Shown one piece after another: positions 1 through 9,163 of a stretch of DNA of 64,000 bases. The notes under the pieces are model-generated. The model saw only the letters and a list, made by a program, of their open reading frames with translations, was not told the origin of the DNA and made no database searches. Source of the DNA: JAJECS01 sp965219705 (GTDB lineage Bacteria; Chloroflexota; UBA11872); assembly GCA_965219705.1 (NCBI GenBank), contig OZ244789.1:1550001-1614000 (forward strand), in the 5' to 3' direction. Within the stretch, counting starts at the first letter, position 1. Every line of letters starts with the position of its first letter. A program made the translations under genes and the position numbers.

Positions 1-751
1 AGATCTCGCCCGTGCCGGGGTGGAACGTGAAGTCGAAGCTGTTGCGCAGCCCCAGCGCCCAGATGCGGTCGTCGTTGCCCGACGCGGGGTTGCCGTCGTC
101 GTAGAACGGGTTGTCGGAAGGCGCGCGTCCGTCCGCCGCGTCGAGGCGCAGGATCTTCCCCAGCGGCGTGTCGAGCCGCGGCGCCAAGCTTGGGTCGCTG
201 TTCTCGCCGAGGGTGACGTACAGGTAGCCGTCGGGGCCGAAGTGCAGGTTACCGCCGTTGTGGAAGGCAAAGCCGGTGGGGTTGGGTTCGTCCAGCAGAA
301 TGGTGGGCTCGACGCCGCGGCCGCCGACCTCACGCACGCGCACGATGCGATGCCCGGCCGTGTCGGCGCGGGTGTAGTAGACGTAGACGTAGCCGTTGTC
401 CGCGAAGTTCGGGTCTACGGCCACGCCGATCAATCCGCGCTCAAAAAGATCGTCCACCTCGAATACGGCAAACGGCTCGTCGCGCAGCTGCCCGTTCTCC
501 ACCACGCGCAATGCCCCGGACTTTTCGGTGTAGAGCAGCCGGCCATCGGGGGTCCACGCCAGCGCCACCGGGAAATTGGCCGCCGCCACCACCGGCTCGA
601 CGCGGAAGTGCTCGGGCAACTCCACCGCGCGCGTCGGCGCCGCGCCGCCCAGCACGACGCCAACGGCGAGGGCCGCAACGATGAGCGCGCGGCCCGCACG
701 CCCAAACGGCGCGCGCGTCGACAGTGCTGTTGGTACGGAAAGCCAAGACAT
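1..751 (-). CDS. PQQ-dependent sugar dehydrogenase (glucose/sorbosone dehydrogenase family), 3' end cut by window
   Basis: Predicted secreted soluble quinoprotein that oxidises aldose sugars at the outer face of the membrane. The minus-strand frame from the ATG at 749-751 is open to the window edge, about 250 residues. It begins with a signal peptide: basic residues, then a hydrophobic stretch rich in Ala/Leu/Val, then an Ala-rich cleavage region near residue 42. Family motifs follow: LPEHFRVEPV at the first blade, AWTPDGRLLYTEKSG, VDPNFADNGYVYVYYT, FHNGGNLHFGPDGYLYVT, and GKILRLDA followed by an asparagine-rich loop. These are typical of YliI/GSDH beta-propellers. The C-terminal half lies outside the window. 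It is transcribed divergently from the DUF2723 gene, with 170 bp between the two starts. The substrate cannot be read from the sequence. Confidence 0.88.
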   Translation of the reverse strand, partial: MSWLSVPTALSTRAPFGRAGRALIVAALAVGVVLGGAAPTRAVELPEHFRVEPVVAAANFPVALAWTPDGRLLYTEKSGALRVVENGQLRDEPFAVFEVDDLFERGLIGVAVDPNFADNGYVYVYYTRADTAGHRIVRVREVGGRGVEPTILLDEPNPTGFAFHNGGNLHFGPDGYLYVTLGENSDPSLAPRLDTPLGKILRLDAADGRAPSDNPFYDDGNPASGNDDRIWALGLRNSFDFTFHPGTGEI

Positions 752-921
752 TGGGGCGGATGCTAGCACCGGCGACCCGCGTCGCGGGCACGCTCCGCTG
801 TGTGGGTTGTGGGGCGCCCGGAGCAACGTCGCGGGTACCGGAAGTGGGTGGCCGATTCCGACGCGGGTGGCATTTCGCGGTATGGCATTCTCCGAGCGCT
901 TGCCCGCCAACCGGATTGCCG

Positions 922-2448
922 GTGTCTCGCCGCGTGCTGCGATCGCCCCTGTTTGTTCCCGCGGTCCTGATGGCCGGCGCGCTGACCGCGTTCTACGGCC
1001 TCAGCGCCGTCCCCAAGGTTGCCGGGGGCGACTGGGGCCAGTTCCAGACCTTTGGCTACCTCGGTGGGATTCCGCACGCGCCGGGCTATCCGTTGCTGAC
1101 CGGCAGCATTCACCTCGCCACCCGCATCACGGGATTTGCCGAGCCGGCCCATGTGGCGAACGTCGTCAACGCATGTTTTGCAGTCGCCGCGGGGGTGGTG
1201 CTGTTTGTGCTGACCGCCGTGCTCGCTGGCTCGCGTCTCGCCGGCTTGCTGGCCACGGTCGTCTTCACGACCGGATTCAGCATCTGGGCGCAGGCCACGC
1301 AGGCCGGGACGATGAGCCTGCAAACGCTGATCGTCGTCGTGCTCATCGGCGCCTTGGTCGCCTACGACGACAAACCGTCGGTGGCGCGGCTGGCCGCGGT
1401 GGGGTTTTCGACGGGGCTCTCGCTGACCAACCACGGTGTCAGCGTTTTCATGCTGCCCGCCACGGTCGCCTTCGTCGCCAGCCGGCGCTTTGAGGGCATC
1501 GCCCGGCCGCGGACGCTGGCGGCAGCTCTGGGAGCCGTCGGCCTTGGGCTGCTTCCGTGGCTCTATGTGGTGCGAGGGTTGTTTACCCCTATGCCCAGGG
1601 GGCTTCCCGAACACCGCGCGCTCCTGACCCTGGAGGATCTCGTGCGCTTGGTCCTCGATCAGCCGCTCACCCTTGTGGGCGACGTCGGGACGATCACCAA
1701 ACCCATCGACACCGGGGGCCTGACGTTCTTGGACAAGTGGCCCCTGCTAGCGAACGACATGCTGCGCGAGCTTGGGTGGGGTTGGCTGGCGCTGGCGGTG
1801 CTGGGGTGGGTGGTGCTGGCCCGCCAGCGCGCGCGCCTCGCCGCCTGGCTCGCCTGGACCGGTCTGACAACGATCTGGTTCATCCTGGCCTCAACGCCGA
1901 TCTTCGACAGCGCGCGGTACTTTGCGGTGGTTTATGCCCTGCTCGCGGTTTGTCTGGCGATGGCCGTCGGTTGGCTGCTGCGATGGGTCGAACCGACCGT
2001 CCGGCGCTTCGCGCCGACTTGCGTACGCTACGCCGCGCTTGCGGCCGGATTTGTCGTGGTGCTTGTCGCCGGCCTGCGGATACAGCAGCAATTCACCGGC
2101 CCGGCGCGCAGCAGTGTCGTGGAGCTTCGCCAAGATGCCGAGGAACAAGCCACCGTCGGCCTGGGCATCATGCGGCAGATGGCGCCCGGCAGCGTCTATA
2201 TGACGAACTGGACCTCGTCTTGGTACTCGCGATACGCCGCGGTCCGAGAGGGTGACCGCGGCATTCGCATCCAAACGACGGACTACTGGACTATGGGCTT
2301 CGAGCAGGCGGCTGACATCCTGGCGAGCGGTCGGCGGCTCTATCTGCAGCGCTCGACGCCGGAATACGAGGCCGCCTTCAACGTGGTGCCGCGGTGGGGT
2401 GTGGTCTACGAGGTGTTGCCCGCCTCGCCGTCCAAGCGCGGAGCCTGA
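922..2448 (+). CDS. DUF2723 polytopic membrane protein (glycosyltransferase-like)
   Basis: Integral membrane protein of about 508 residues with roughly ten hydrophobic segments and a short soluble C-terminal tail. Near the N-terminus GGDWGQFQT is followed by GIPHAPGYPLL, the hallmark of DUF2723. Members are multi-pass proteins with a GT-C-like fold that are proposed to use lipid-linked sugars; the acceptor here is unknown. The start is placed at the GTG at 922, in front of SRRVLRSPLFVPAVLMAG, because the longer frame back to 724 has no membrane or family features. No convincing Shine-Dalgarno sequence precedes this GTG, so the start is uncertain. It stands alone, between the divergent sugar dehydrogenase and a convergent DUF4411 gene. 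Confidence 0.75.
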   Translation: MSRRVLRSPLFVPAVLMAGALTAFYGLSAVPKVAGGDWGQFQTFGYLGGIPHAPGYPLLTGSIHLATRITGFAEPAHVANVVNACFAVAAGVVLFVLTAVLAGSRLAGLLATVVFTTGFSIWAQATQAGTMSLQTLIVVVLIGALVAYDDKPSVARLAAVGFSTGLSLTNHGVSVFMLPATVAFVASRRFEGIARPRTLAAALGAVGLGLLPWLYVVRGLFTPMPRGLPEHRALLTLEDLVRLVLDQPLTLVGDVGTITKPIDTGGLTFLDKWPLLANDMLRELGWGWLALAVLGWVVLARQRARLAAWLAWTGLTTIWFILASTPIFDSARYFAVVYALLAVCLAMAVGWLLRWVEPTVRRFAPTCVRYAALAAGFVVVLVAGLRIQQQFTGPARSSVVELRQDAEEQATVGLGIMRQMAPGSVYMTNWTSSWYSRYAAVREGDRGIRIQTTDYWTMGFEQAADILASGRRLYLQRSTPEYEAAFNVVPRWGVVYEVLPASPSKRGA

Positions 2449-2506
2449 GGGGCGCCGCCAGTGTTACCCGGACGGAGCACACGCTAGAAGTGCCAAGGGC
2501 GATCGA

Positions 2507-2968
2507 CTAGAAACTTCCACCAAGCTGTTGGAGCGCTTCGGGCAGCGTGATGCACGGCACTTTGTGGTACCGGCAGATTCCGGGCATCGATCGATCCCAA
2601 CGCTTGGTTGGAATGCCCGAGAACGTCCGGCCTTCATACGTTACAACGGTCAACCCCCGGGCCTTGGCTTCGGCAATGACCCACGGGTCGGCTCTATCGC
2701 GAACGGCAGGATTCGGAAATGACGCATACAGTTCAGCTGCCAGTTGCTGTACCTCGGGAATCGGATCAACAAAGCTTCCAACCCTCTGCTTGGACCACTT
2801 GTGTACGTCATCATCTTTCTCTTTGATCTCGTTATATACTGCTCGCGGGCTAATGATGTGACCGCAGTCGAGACTCTCGGCTATGAGATCCCACACACTA
2901 GGAAATATCGAAGGCGGATAGTGATCACGCCAGCCGTTAATATACGCGCTTGTGTCGAAGACAAGCAA
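2507..2968 (-). CDS. DUF4411 PIN-like toxin candidate
   Basis: A 153-residue protein of the DUF4411 family, which has a PIN-like nuclease fold. The N-terminal VFDTSAYING carries the first acidic residue. The central RDRADPWVIAEAKARG carries further acidic residues, and LTVVTYEG supplies the last strand motif. It starts 5 bp after the stop of the XRE-ImmA gene, in the same orientation, which is the standard arrangement for this pair. The role inferred from family context is an RNase-type toxin held in check by the upstream regulator. Base composition is lower in GC than the flanks, which fits horizontal acquisition. The RNA target is unknown. Confidence 0.8.
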   Translation of the reverse strand: MLVFDTSAYINGWRDHYPPSIFPSVWDLIAESLDCGHIISPRAVYNEIKEKDDDVHKWSKQRVGSFVDPIPEVQQLAAELYASFPNPAVRDRADPWVIAEAKARGLTVVTYEGRTFSGIPTKRWDRSMPGICRYHKVPCITLPEALQQLGGSF

Positions 2969-2973
2969 GATGC

Positions 2974-4110
2974 CTAAGCGCCGGCCCGCTCGGACGTGCG
3001 CTGGCGAAGCTTTGCGAAATTATTGACCTTAACGCCGAGTAGACCGGAGGCCGCCGGTGAGCTAATGGCCTGAACGTCGAGGGCTGAGAACACGAGATCG
3101 ATAAACGCTGCCCCAAGGTTGCCAACAATGTTTGTGTAGTAGTTGCCTCCGCCAGATCGCTCGCTTGCACGCGCCGCTCGCTCGTCAAGAGCCTCGAGCA
3201 CCTCGTCGACGGCGGCCTGGGTCGCGAGCCGGAGTCGAGCGATGCGGACTGCGGCCGCTCTTGGAGTGACACCGTACTGAAGCGCGATGTCGTCGACGGA
3301 CTCAAGCAAGTCGTCGGTGGAATACTTGAAGTCTGCAGCGAAGGAGTTGCGCGGCATGAGGATGGTGCTCGCGAATTCATCAAGCCGCGCTTCTGCCACA
3401 GATAAGGATTCAAGCCCGGCACGGGCTCGAAAAAGATGTCCAAGCTCGTGAAGGACGGTGAAGGCACGTGATCGCGGATCATCCTTTGTGTTCACGACGA
3501 TCATGGGCACCGTGTCATGCATAGCCGCAAAGCCGCGCATCTTCTCCAGTCGCATAGAGCCGTCCTGCATGACCAAGACGCCAAGGCGTTCGACGGCCTG
3601 AATCCACGCCCACAACGGGGTATATCCATCTGGATCCTGCCACTCTCTCTGACGATCCAATTCCACGCCCAACATGGTCCGTGCCCGTGCGCCTAGCTCA
3701 GCCGGATGATCCGAGGCGCCGATCTCCAGGGATAGCCATGGCGATTCCTCATCCAAGAGGTCATAGAGTTCGGCCGCGGCGTCCTGCCGTTCACGAACAA
3801 GGCGCGCTAGGGTGAGCATCTCGTATTCCCACGGCAGCCTCGGAGCACCAGGCAATTGGCGGAATTGGACTTCCGGCGGCTCCTCTGCGGGTGGCTTCTC
3901 CACAAACAGCGCGGCCAGCGGCCTTCGGTATGCGGACGCTGCCTTCTCAGCCTGTCTGAGCGTTAGGTACCCCTCGCCGGTCTCGGCGCGCTCGAGCTTT
4001 TGGACGCTGACGGAGACCTTCCGGGCTGCCTCGTCGAGGGAAAGGCCCATCGACTCGCGCGCCCAGCGCAGCGTTTCCGGCGGGACTAGCGCCGGCGGTG
4101 ATTGGGGCAT
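2974..4110 (-). CDS. XRE-family regulator with ImmA/IrrE metallopeptidase domain (antitoxin-like)
   Basis: A 378-residue two-domain protein. An N-terminal helix-turn-helix (about residues 10-65, RWARESMGLSLDEAARKVSV) is followed by an ImmA/IrrE-like zinc peptidase domain with HELGH (about residues 245-250) and a downstream EFAS glutamate motif (about residue 268). The start is the ATG at 4108-4110, where homology begins; the open frame continues upstream without features. It lies immediately upstream of the DUF4411 gene, so the two form a TA-like operon in which the HTH protein probably represses the promoter. An imperfect inverted repeat (4145-4159) sits just upstream of the start. Known members act as antitoxins or as proteases that cleave repressors. 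Which applies here is not decidable from sequence. Confidence 0.82.
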   Translation of the reverse strand: MPQSPPALVPPETLRWARESMGLSLDEAARKVSVSVQKLERAETGEGYLTLRQAEKAASAYRRPLAALFVEKPPAEEPPEVQFRQLPGAPRLPWEYEMLTLARLVRERQDAAAELYDLLDEESPWLSLEIGASDHPAELGARARTMLGVELDRQREWQDPDGYTPLWAWIQAVERLGVLVMQDGSMRLEKMRGFAAMHDTVPMIVVNTKDDPRSRAFTVLHELGHLFRARAGLESLSVAEARLDEFASTILMPRNSFAADFKYSTDDLLESVDDIALQYGVTPRAAAVRIARLRLATQAAVDEVLEALDERAARASERSGGGNYYTNIVGNLGAAFIDLVFSALDVQAISSPAASGLLGVKVNNFAKLRQRTSERAGA

Positions 4111-4144
4111 GGCGAATCGAGCGAGGCGGTCAACACTCTGCACT

Positions 4145-4159
4145 GTACCCCCGTGGTAC
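4145..4159. promoter_or_regulatory. possible operator upstream of the XRE-ImmA gene
   Basis: Inverted repeat GTACC-N5-GGTAC, 35 bp upstream of the XRE-ImmA start, in the 135-bp gap shared with the divergent rhamnosidase gene. HTH antitoxins usually autoregulate through such sites. The arms are only 5 bp, so chance is not excluded. Confidence 0.25.
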
Positions 4160-4245
4160 GTAGAGCGGCGGTAATCCGCGTGCTCGACGCGCGGTTGGCG
4201 CCTGCGCATACTCAATCCCAACAGCACGGTCGACGGGAGATGCCC

Positions 4246-6831
4246 ATGCATCCAGCGACGCCGCCGGAGTTGCGCTCGGTGCGGCAGTGGGCCGGGCGCT
4301 GGATTTGGGTCGAGGGCGAGCGCAAGCCCTTCCATTTCTTCCTCTATGCCCGGCGCACGTTCAGCCTCGAGCAGGCGCCCGCGGCGGCGCGGCTGCGCAT
4401 CAGCGCCTCGGACCGCTACGCGCTCTGGGTAAACGGGCGGTATATCGCACGGGGACCGGCGCGCAGCGACCCGCGGCGGAAGAGCTATGACAGCCACGAC
4501 GTGGCGGCGCACCTGCGGCCCGGCGCCAACACCATCGCCGTGCGGGCCTATCACTACGCCACGCCTCGCAAGCGCGACGGCTGGTCGAGCTGGAGCGGCA
4601 ACGCCTATGGCGTCGGCGAGCGCGCAGGCCTGTGGGCACAGCTCGAGACCGAAGATCACGACGGAGCCACTTCAACCATAGGCACCGATGCCGCCTGGCG
4701 CGTGCGTCCGGCGAACGCCTGGGACCGGACGATCAAGGCAAACCACGCGCTGCTGGGTCCGCCGGAGGTCTATGACGCCGCCGCCGACCCGACCGACTGG
4801 ATGCAGCCGGAGTTCGATGACACCGACTGGGACGCGGCCTGGGAAGTCCCGACCAGCGACTACGACTGGGTGCTGCTGGAGGCCCGGGAAACGGCGTTGC
4901 TGGACGAGCGCGAGGTGTTTCCCATGCGCGCGGCGGCCACGGGCGAAGTGATCGAGGAGAGCCGGGGGGCCGTCCGCGACCTTCCCGAGCGCCTGGTGCA
5001 GGAAGTGCACTTTCCGCTGGAGCACGCGGTCATCCAGAACGCCGACGCCCTGTTGCGCCCCGACGGCGTGAGCGAGCTGCGGGGCGTGTTCGCTCCGGGA
5101 TACGGCATCCGCTCGCCGTTCATCGTGCTGGATTTCGGGCGGCAGCTCTTCGGATTCCCACGAGTCCGGCTGACGGCGCCTGCCGGGGCCATTGTCGACA
5201 TGACCTACGGCCAGCAGCTCATCAACGGCCGCATCCCGCCCGGAGCGCCCTACGGCGACCGTTACCTGGCCCGAGAGGGCCGGCAGGTGTGGGAGCCGGC
5301 CGAATACAAGCAGTTCCGCTATCTGCACCTGTGCGTGCGCAGTGCATATGGGCCGGTGCAGATCGAGTCGGTATCGGTCGATGAGTACGTGTATCCGGCT
5401 GAGCGGCGCGGCGCGTTCGAGTGCGACGATCCACTCCTAGGCGCGCTGTGGACCGCCTGCGCCGACACGGCCTATCTCAACTTCGAGGACACGCTGGTGC
5501 ACGAGGGGTTCCGCGAGCGGGCGATCTTCAACACCGGCGATGGCAGCCACGTGATGCACATGTGCTTTGCGGCCTATGGCGATCTAACGCTCACCGACCG
5601 CTTCATGCGGCTGGTGCCGTTGAGCAACCGCGGCGACGGGATGCTGCAGATGGTGTATCCGCCGGAGAACCCCCAGCGCTACGTGGTGGCCAACTTCCTG
5701 TTCCAGTGGAGCATCCGCGTGCGCGAGCACTATCTGCATACCGGGCGGCGCTGGGTGCTGGAGGAGCTGTACCGCAGCGTGCCGCCCCAGATCGACTGGT
5801 ATGAGCCGCACCGCGACGCCGACGGGCTGCTGCGCGACCTGCCGCTCTCAAACACGCTCGACTGGACGCCGAACGACCTGCGCGGCGCCAGCTTCATCAC
5901 CAACGCGCTCTACGTGGCCGGGCTGGAGGACGCGGCCTGGCTGGCCGACCGGGTGGGCGTGGCCCGCGACGCCGAGCGCTGGCGACGCATCGCCGCCGAT
6001 GTGCGCCAGACGCTGCGCTCCAGATTCTGGGACGAGGATCGCGGGCTGTTCCACGACAGCGACCAGGCCCGTGGGGCGGACGGCGTCTACAGCGATATTT
6101 CCAATGCCTACGCCATCCTCTACGGCATCGCGCCGCCCGAGCGCCGAGCGGCTGTGGCGCGCGCGATCGTGGAGCGATACGACGACCTGGTGCAGGCCAC
6201 GCCGCTGTTCTTCGGCTACGTGGCCGACGCGATCCTCGGCGCCGGGCTGGTCGACGAAGGGCTCGATCTGATCCGGCGGCGCTTCCGACCGATGCTGGAG
6301 TCCACGGACAATCCCATGATCTGGGAGCTGTGGGACCCGTTCACCGGTGGGCACCGCATCATTGAGGACGCCGACTACGCCCAACGTGACGATGAGAACC
6401 GCGTGCGGCCCATGTCGACGCGGAGCCTGGCGCACACCGGCGGCATTCTGGTGGGCTACGTGCTCTCGACTCGGGTGCTGGGCGTCACGCCCACGGCGCC
6501 GGGATTCGCAACCTGTCGGATCGCCCCGCGGACGGGGTCACTGCCGCGCGTGTCGGGCGCCTTCCCGACGCCTCACGGCGACATCGCGGTGCGCTGGCGG
6601 CGCACGCCGGACGGGCAAGCACTGACCGTTGACATTCCGCCCGGCGTCGAGGCCGAAATCGTGCTCGAGCGCGCGGTCGATCGATGCGAGACGCTAGTCT
6701 ACCGCGAATCCGAGACGCCGCTGGACGACGCGGAGGCCGTGGCCGCGGCCGGACTGGTGGTGGACGACGCCACGGTGCGCACGACTGTGCGCTGCGGAAT
6801 GCACTCCTTCGAGTTGCGAGCGGCGCGGTAG
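4246..6831 (+). CDS. alpha-L-rhamnosidase-like glycoside hydrolase (GH78 type)
   Basis: An 861-residue protein predicted to release terminal alpha-L-rhamnose from glycans or glycosides. The N-terminal half contains beta-sandwich modules (WIWVEGERKPFHFF, ALWVNGRYIARGPARSD, RPGANTIAVRAYHYA). The C-terminal half is an (alpha/alpha)6 barrel with HEGFRERAIFNTGDG at about residues 418-433, which matches the acidic catalytic region of the family, and NTLDWTPNDL further on. No signal peptide is visible, so it is probably cytoplasmic and acts on imported oligosaccharides. The second ATG of ATGCCCATG (4246) was chosen because GGGAG at 4235-4239 gives a 6-nt spacer. The nearby solute-binding protein and oxidoreductases suggest a carbohydrate-use context, although no transporter is adjacent. 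Confidence 0.85.
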   Translation: MHPATPPELRSVRQWAGRWIWVEGERKPFHFFLYARRTFSLEQAPAAARLRISASDRYALWVNGRYIARGPARSDPRRKSYDSHDVAAHLRPGANTIAVRAYHYATPRKRDGWSSWSGNAYGVGERAGLWAQLETEDHDGATSTIGTDAAWRVRPANAWDRTIKANHALLGPPEVYDAAADPTDWMQPEFDDTDWDAAWEVPTSDYDWVLLEARETALLDEREVFPMRAAATGEVIEESRGAVRDLPERLVQEVHFPLEHAVIQNADALLRPDGVSELRGVFAPGYGIRSPFIVLDFGRQLFGFPRVRLTAPAGAIVDMTYGQQLINGRIPPGAPYGDRYLAREGRQVWEPAEYKQFRYLHLCVRSAYGPVQIESVSVDEYVYPAERRGAFECDDPLLGALWTACADTAYLNFEDTLVHEGFRERAIFNTGDGSHVMHMCFAAYGDLTLTDRFMRLVPLSNRGDGMLQMVYPPENPQRYVVANFLFQWSIRVREHYLHTGRRWVLEELYRSVPPQIDWYEPHRDADGLLRDLPLSNTLDWTPNDLRGASFITNALYVAGLEDAAWLADRVGVARDAERWRRIAADVRQTLRSRFWDEDRGLFHDSDQARGADGVYSDISNAYAILYGIAPPERRAAVARAIVERYDDLVQATPLFFGYVADAILGAGLVDEGLDLIRRRFRPMLESTDNPMIWELWDPFTGGHRIIEDADYAQRDDENRVRPMSTRSLAHTGGILVGYVLSTRVLGVTPTAPGFATCRIAPRTGSLPRVSGAFPTPHGDIAVRWRRTPDGQALTVDIPPGVEAEIVLERAVDRCETLVYRESETPLDDAEAVAAAGLVVDDATVRTTVRCGMHSFELRAAR

Positions 6832-6887
6832 CGCCGGCGCGTCAGCTTGCGGGCAGCCGTAGGACCCATGGAGTGCAGAGTCCCGCG

Positions 6888-7010
6888 CTATCTCTCGCAG
6901 CCCACGCCATCACGATCCCCATCAAACCGGTGAGGATCCGACCCCACGACCAAGCGATTTCTGTAAAGGAGCGCGCCACAATCAAGGTCGGGCGGCGCGG
7001 CATCGCGAGG
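6888..7010 (-). pseudogene. Excalibur (calcium-binding) domain remnant
   Basis: One minus-strand frame reads PPDLDCGALLYRNRLVVGS, then DPHRFDGDRDGVGCER and a TAG stop at 6888-6890. The second part is a textbook Excalibur motif. The frame is interrupted upstream by TGA at 7011-7013 and has no start codon, while the adjacent frame carries the likely N-terminal continuation. It is therefore a truncated or frameshifted remnant of a small secreted protein or a nuclease tail. Confidence 0.55.
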
Positions 7011-7059
7011 TCACCGTGGAACTGTGTAGATGGTGGGGAAGGTGCCGTCGGCGGGGCCG

Positions 7060-7172
7060 CTAGCGGCGGTCGCGCAGGTACCACGCCTTGAGCAGGGGGC
7101 CACCAGCAGCGCGACCAGCGAGATGGCGAAGATCAGGTAGATCAACTCGCGCAGGCCGAGGCTATCCGGCAT
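7060..7172 (-). pseudogene. small single-pass membrane protein with one-base frameshift
   Basis: ATG at 7170-7172 opens MPDSLGLRELIYLIFAIS, followed by LVALLVAP, a clear membrane helix. At a run of five C on the coding strand the frame slips. Restoring one C gives LLKAWYLRDRR and a TAG stop at 7060-7062, a 37-residue protein with a positively charged cytoplasmic end. The span is 113 nt, one short of 38 codons. It is either a homopolymer sequencing error or a decayed gene. No function is known. Confidence 0.5.
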
Positions 7173-7244
7173 GTCGGGCCGTCTACCAGATGTGGTGGAT
7201 GGGCGTCATTGCAGTCTTGCGTCTACAGCGCGCAGCCGATGCCA

Positions 7245-7492
7245 TCACAGTCGCCGTTCCGGCAGTGCGGCAATCTCGGGAAACCGGCGTCTGCATACAG
7301 GGCAGACGACAACTGTCCGCCCGGTGCTCTCGGCCTTCTGGTAGGCATGTTGCGCTGTGCGAAACCCTTCGTGATACCAGCCGGTGGGGGCGTGGTGCTG
7401 CTTACGCCGCCATGCTGTTTCACGTAGCCGCAGGATGTCTCATGAACGGAGGCGTAGTTGTGGACTCGGTTTTTATAGACGATGTAAGACAC
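7245..7492 (-). pseudogene. small Cys/His protein with frameshift
   Basis: A GTG start at 7490-7492 opens SYIVYKNRVHNYASVHETS, then CGYVKQHGG. A shift near GTAAGC then leads into KQHHAPTGWYHEGFRTAQHA, YQKAESTGR and VVCPVCRRRF, with TGA at 7245-7247. The combined pattern (YTVYKN start, HxxxC, GW-x-GPF-like segment, AxxAAxxxG, final CxxC) resembles small Chloroflexota proteins of unknown function that I recall only by pattern. It is about 80 residues when repaired. The unshifted frame ends in a Cys-rich stretch that does not look native. Confidence 0.45.
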
Positions 7493-7525
7493 GGCTAACC
7501 TCCTCGCCAGGGTCGCAGGCGACTG

Positions 7526-8995
7526 TCACTCGCAGAATCCTTCGAGCAACCTCTGCATATCCGGGAAGTAGCCTGCGGCTTCCTCAATAAGCTGACCACC
7601 CTCCTCGATCTTGTCTGCATCGAAGTTGTCAATCCCTTCTATCAATGCCTCTGCACTGTCAATCGATTTGCGAGCCATACTCGAACTCAGGCGATGGATC
7701 TCCTGGGCTTGCGTGGAGTTAGGTGCATCAAGATCAAGGATATGCTGCGATCCGATCATAAGTACAGCAGCTTGGACGCCAAATGCAATCCTGAAGTTAT
7801 CAGTGAAGAAAAGCAGCGGGTTTTCTCCGCCGAGCATGAGCAAGTCGCCTAGTGCTACAGCCGCATCTCCTATGATCGCCAATTGTTCGCTCAACCTAAG
7901 CATATATGCCGCCTCAGCCGCCGTTGGGCAAGTCCCTGGCGTCGGCGCGGGTGTGCCGGTTGGCGTTGGAGACGCAGACGCCAAGGTCGTGGCATCGGCA
8001 ACCGCAGCCGTCGTGGATGCTGGGAGCCGCAGGGTCGCACCCGTGCGGATCAGGTTTGGGTCTTCGATGTCGTTCGCGTCGATCAAGTCGTCCACCGTCG
8101 TGCCGAACTGCTGGGCGATGGACCGCAAGGTGTCGCCGGACTGCACGACGTACTCGGTCGGTGCCGGTGTGGGCGTGGCAGTGGCCATCGCTGCGGCCGT
8201 TGGCGTGAAAGGCAGCTCCACGGGGTGCGCAACCTCAAAAAGTCCGCTTGTGGAGTAGTTGAGAAGCCGCCCCTCCGGACCTTGCTCGATTACAATATAG
8301 TCCTCTTTGAAGACGAGAATCTTGAATCGCCTTCCTGCCGTCACAGGAGTTTCCGATAGCTCATACGTCGAGATATCACCATCCTTTGTGATACGTTGCA
8401 TGAACGGATCTCCCTGATCTATATATACCGTTAGAATGCCTGACAAAGGACCACTCTGCTCGCTGATATATCGTCCGATGATCTTCTGGGCATCAGGCAA
8501 GGGTTCGGCTAAGAGACGCTGCTCATCTTCAGTAGTCAACCCGTGGATAGAGATGCTGTCGAGCGTGGAACCTTCGAACCTGACCAAGCCCCAACTCGAC
8601 CCCCTATCAGTATCCATCCCATCGATGTAATAGCTAATGTCAAGTAGCTCGTAGCTTAGATCGTCGTTTCTGATCTGCCATGATACTTTATTGAGTAACG
8701 ATTCAGGCACTTTCTCATCAAGTACGACTTTTAGTATCAGCTTATTTGCCAAGGGATTGGCGCGTTTTACAATCGCCCAGTCGGCCTCTGGTGGCGACGT
8801 AGGGCTGGGTGTCGGCTGGGGCGTAACGGTTGGGGCAGTGGTCGGATCCCGCGACGGCGTTGGAGGCTTGGCGACCGACGCGCTTGGCGCGGACGTATCG
8901 GGCTCTGCGGTCACCGTCATCCAGATACCGATTCCGATGACAACCGCGATCACGAGAATGATTAGACCGAGGCAGCCCCGGAGAAAGTCCTTCAC
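7526..8995 (-). CDS. LysM-domain membrane-anchored protein
   Basis: A 489-residue envelope protein. Residues 8-30 form a membrane anchor (LGLIILVIAVVIGIGIWM), followed by a Pro/Thr/Ser-rich linker, an unidentified soluble domain at about 70-260, a second Thr/Ala/Pro linker, and a LysM domain at about 285-330 (EYVVQSGDTLRSIAQQFGTT, DANDIEDPNLIRTGATLRLP). A helical C-terminal domain of about 130 residues follows and is unrecognised. LysM binds N-acetylglucosamine polymers, so the protein probably tethers its helical domain to the cell wall or surface glycans. Its composition is AT-richer than its neighbours. It is divergent from the LppM gene. Confidence 0.75.
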   Translation of the reverse strand: MKDFLRGCLGLIILVIAVVIGIGIWMTVTAEPDTSAPSASVAKPPTPSRDPTTAPTVTPQPTPSPTSPPEADWAIVKRANPLANKLILKVVLDEKVPESLLNKVSWQIRNDDLSYELLDISYYIDGMDTDRGSSWGLVRFEGSTLDSISIHGLTTEDEQRLLAEPLPDAQKIIGRYISEQSGPLSGILTVYIDQGDPFMQRITKDGDISTYELSETPVTAGRRFKILVFKEDYIVIEQGPEGRLLNYSTSGLFEVAHPVELPFTPTAAAMATATPTPAPTEYVVQSGDTLRSIAQQFGTTVDDLIDANDIEDPNLIRTGATLRLPASTTAAVADATTLASASPTPTGTPAPTPGTCPTAAEAAYMLRLSEQLAIIGDAAVALGDLLMLGGENPLLFFTDNFRIAFGVQAAVLMIGSQHILDLDAPNSTQAQEIHRLSSSMARKSIDSAEALIEGIDNFDADKIEEGGQLIEEAAGYFPDMQRLLEGFCE

Positions 8996-9163
8996 AGGAC
9001 TACGGCCACCCTAGTTCCCATCGTCGAGTCGTCACAAACTCCAGCGCACATAGGCCGGGCGACGGGTGACCATGCCAATAAATATGTCACGCAATTCTCA
9101 GATAGGCGGCGATCCTAGCACAGCCCCCGCACCACAAGTTGGCACAGCGGGTAACATGCCGCC

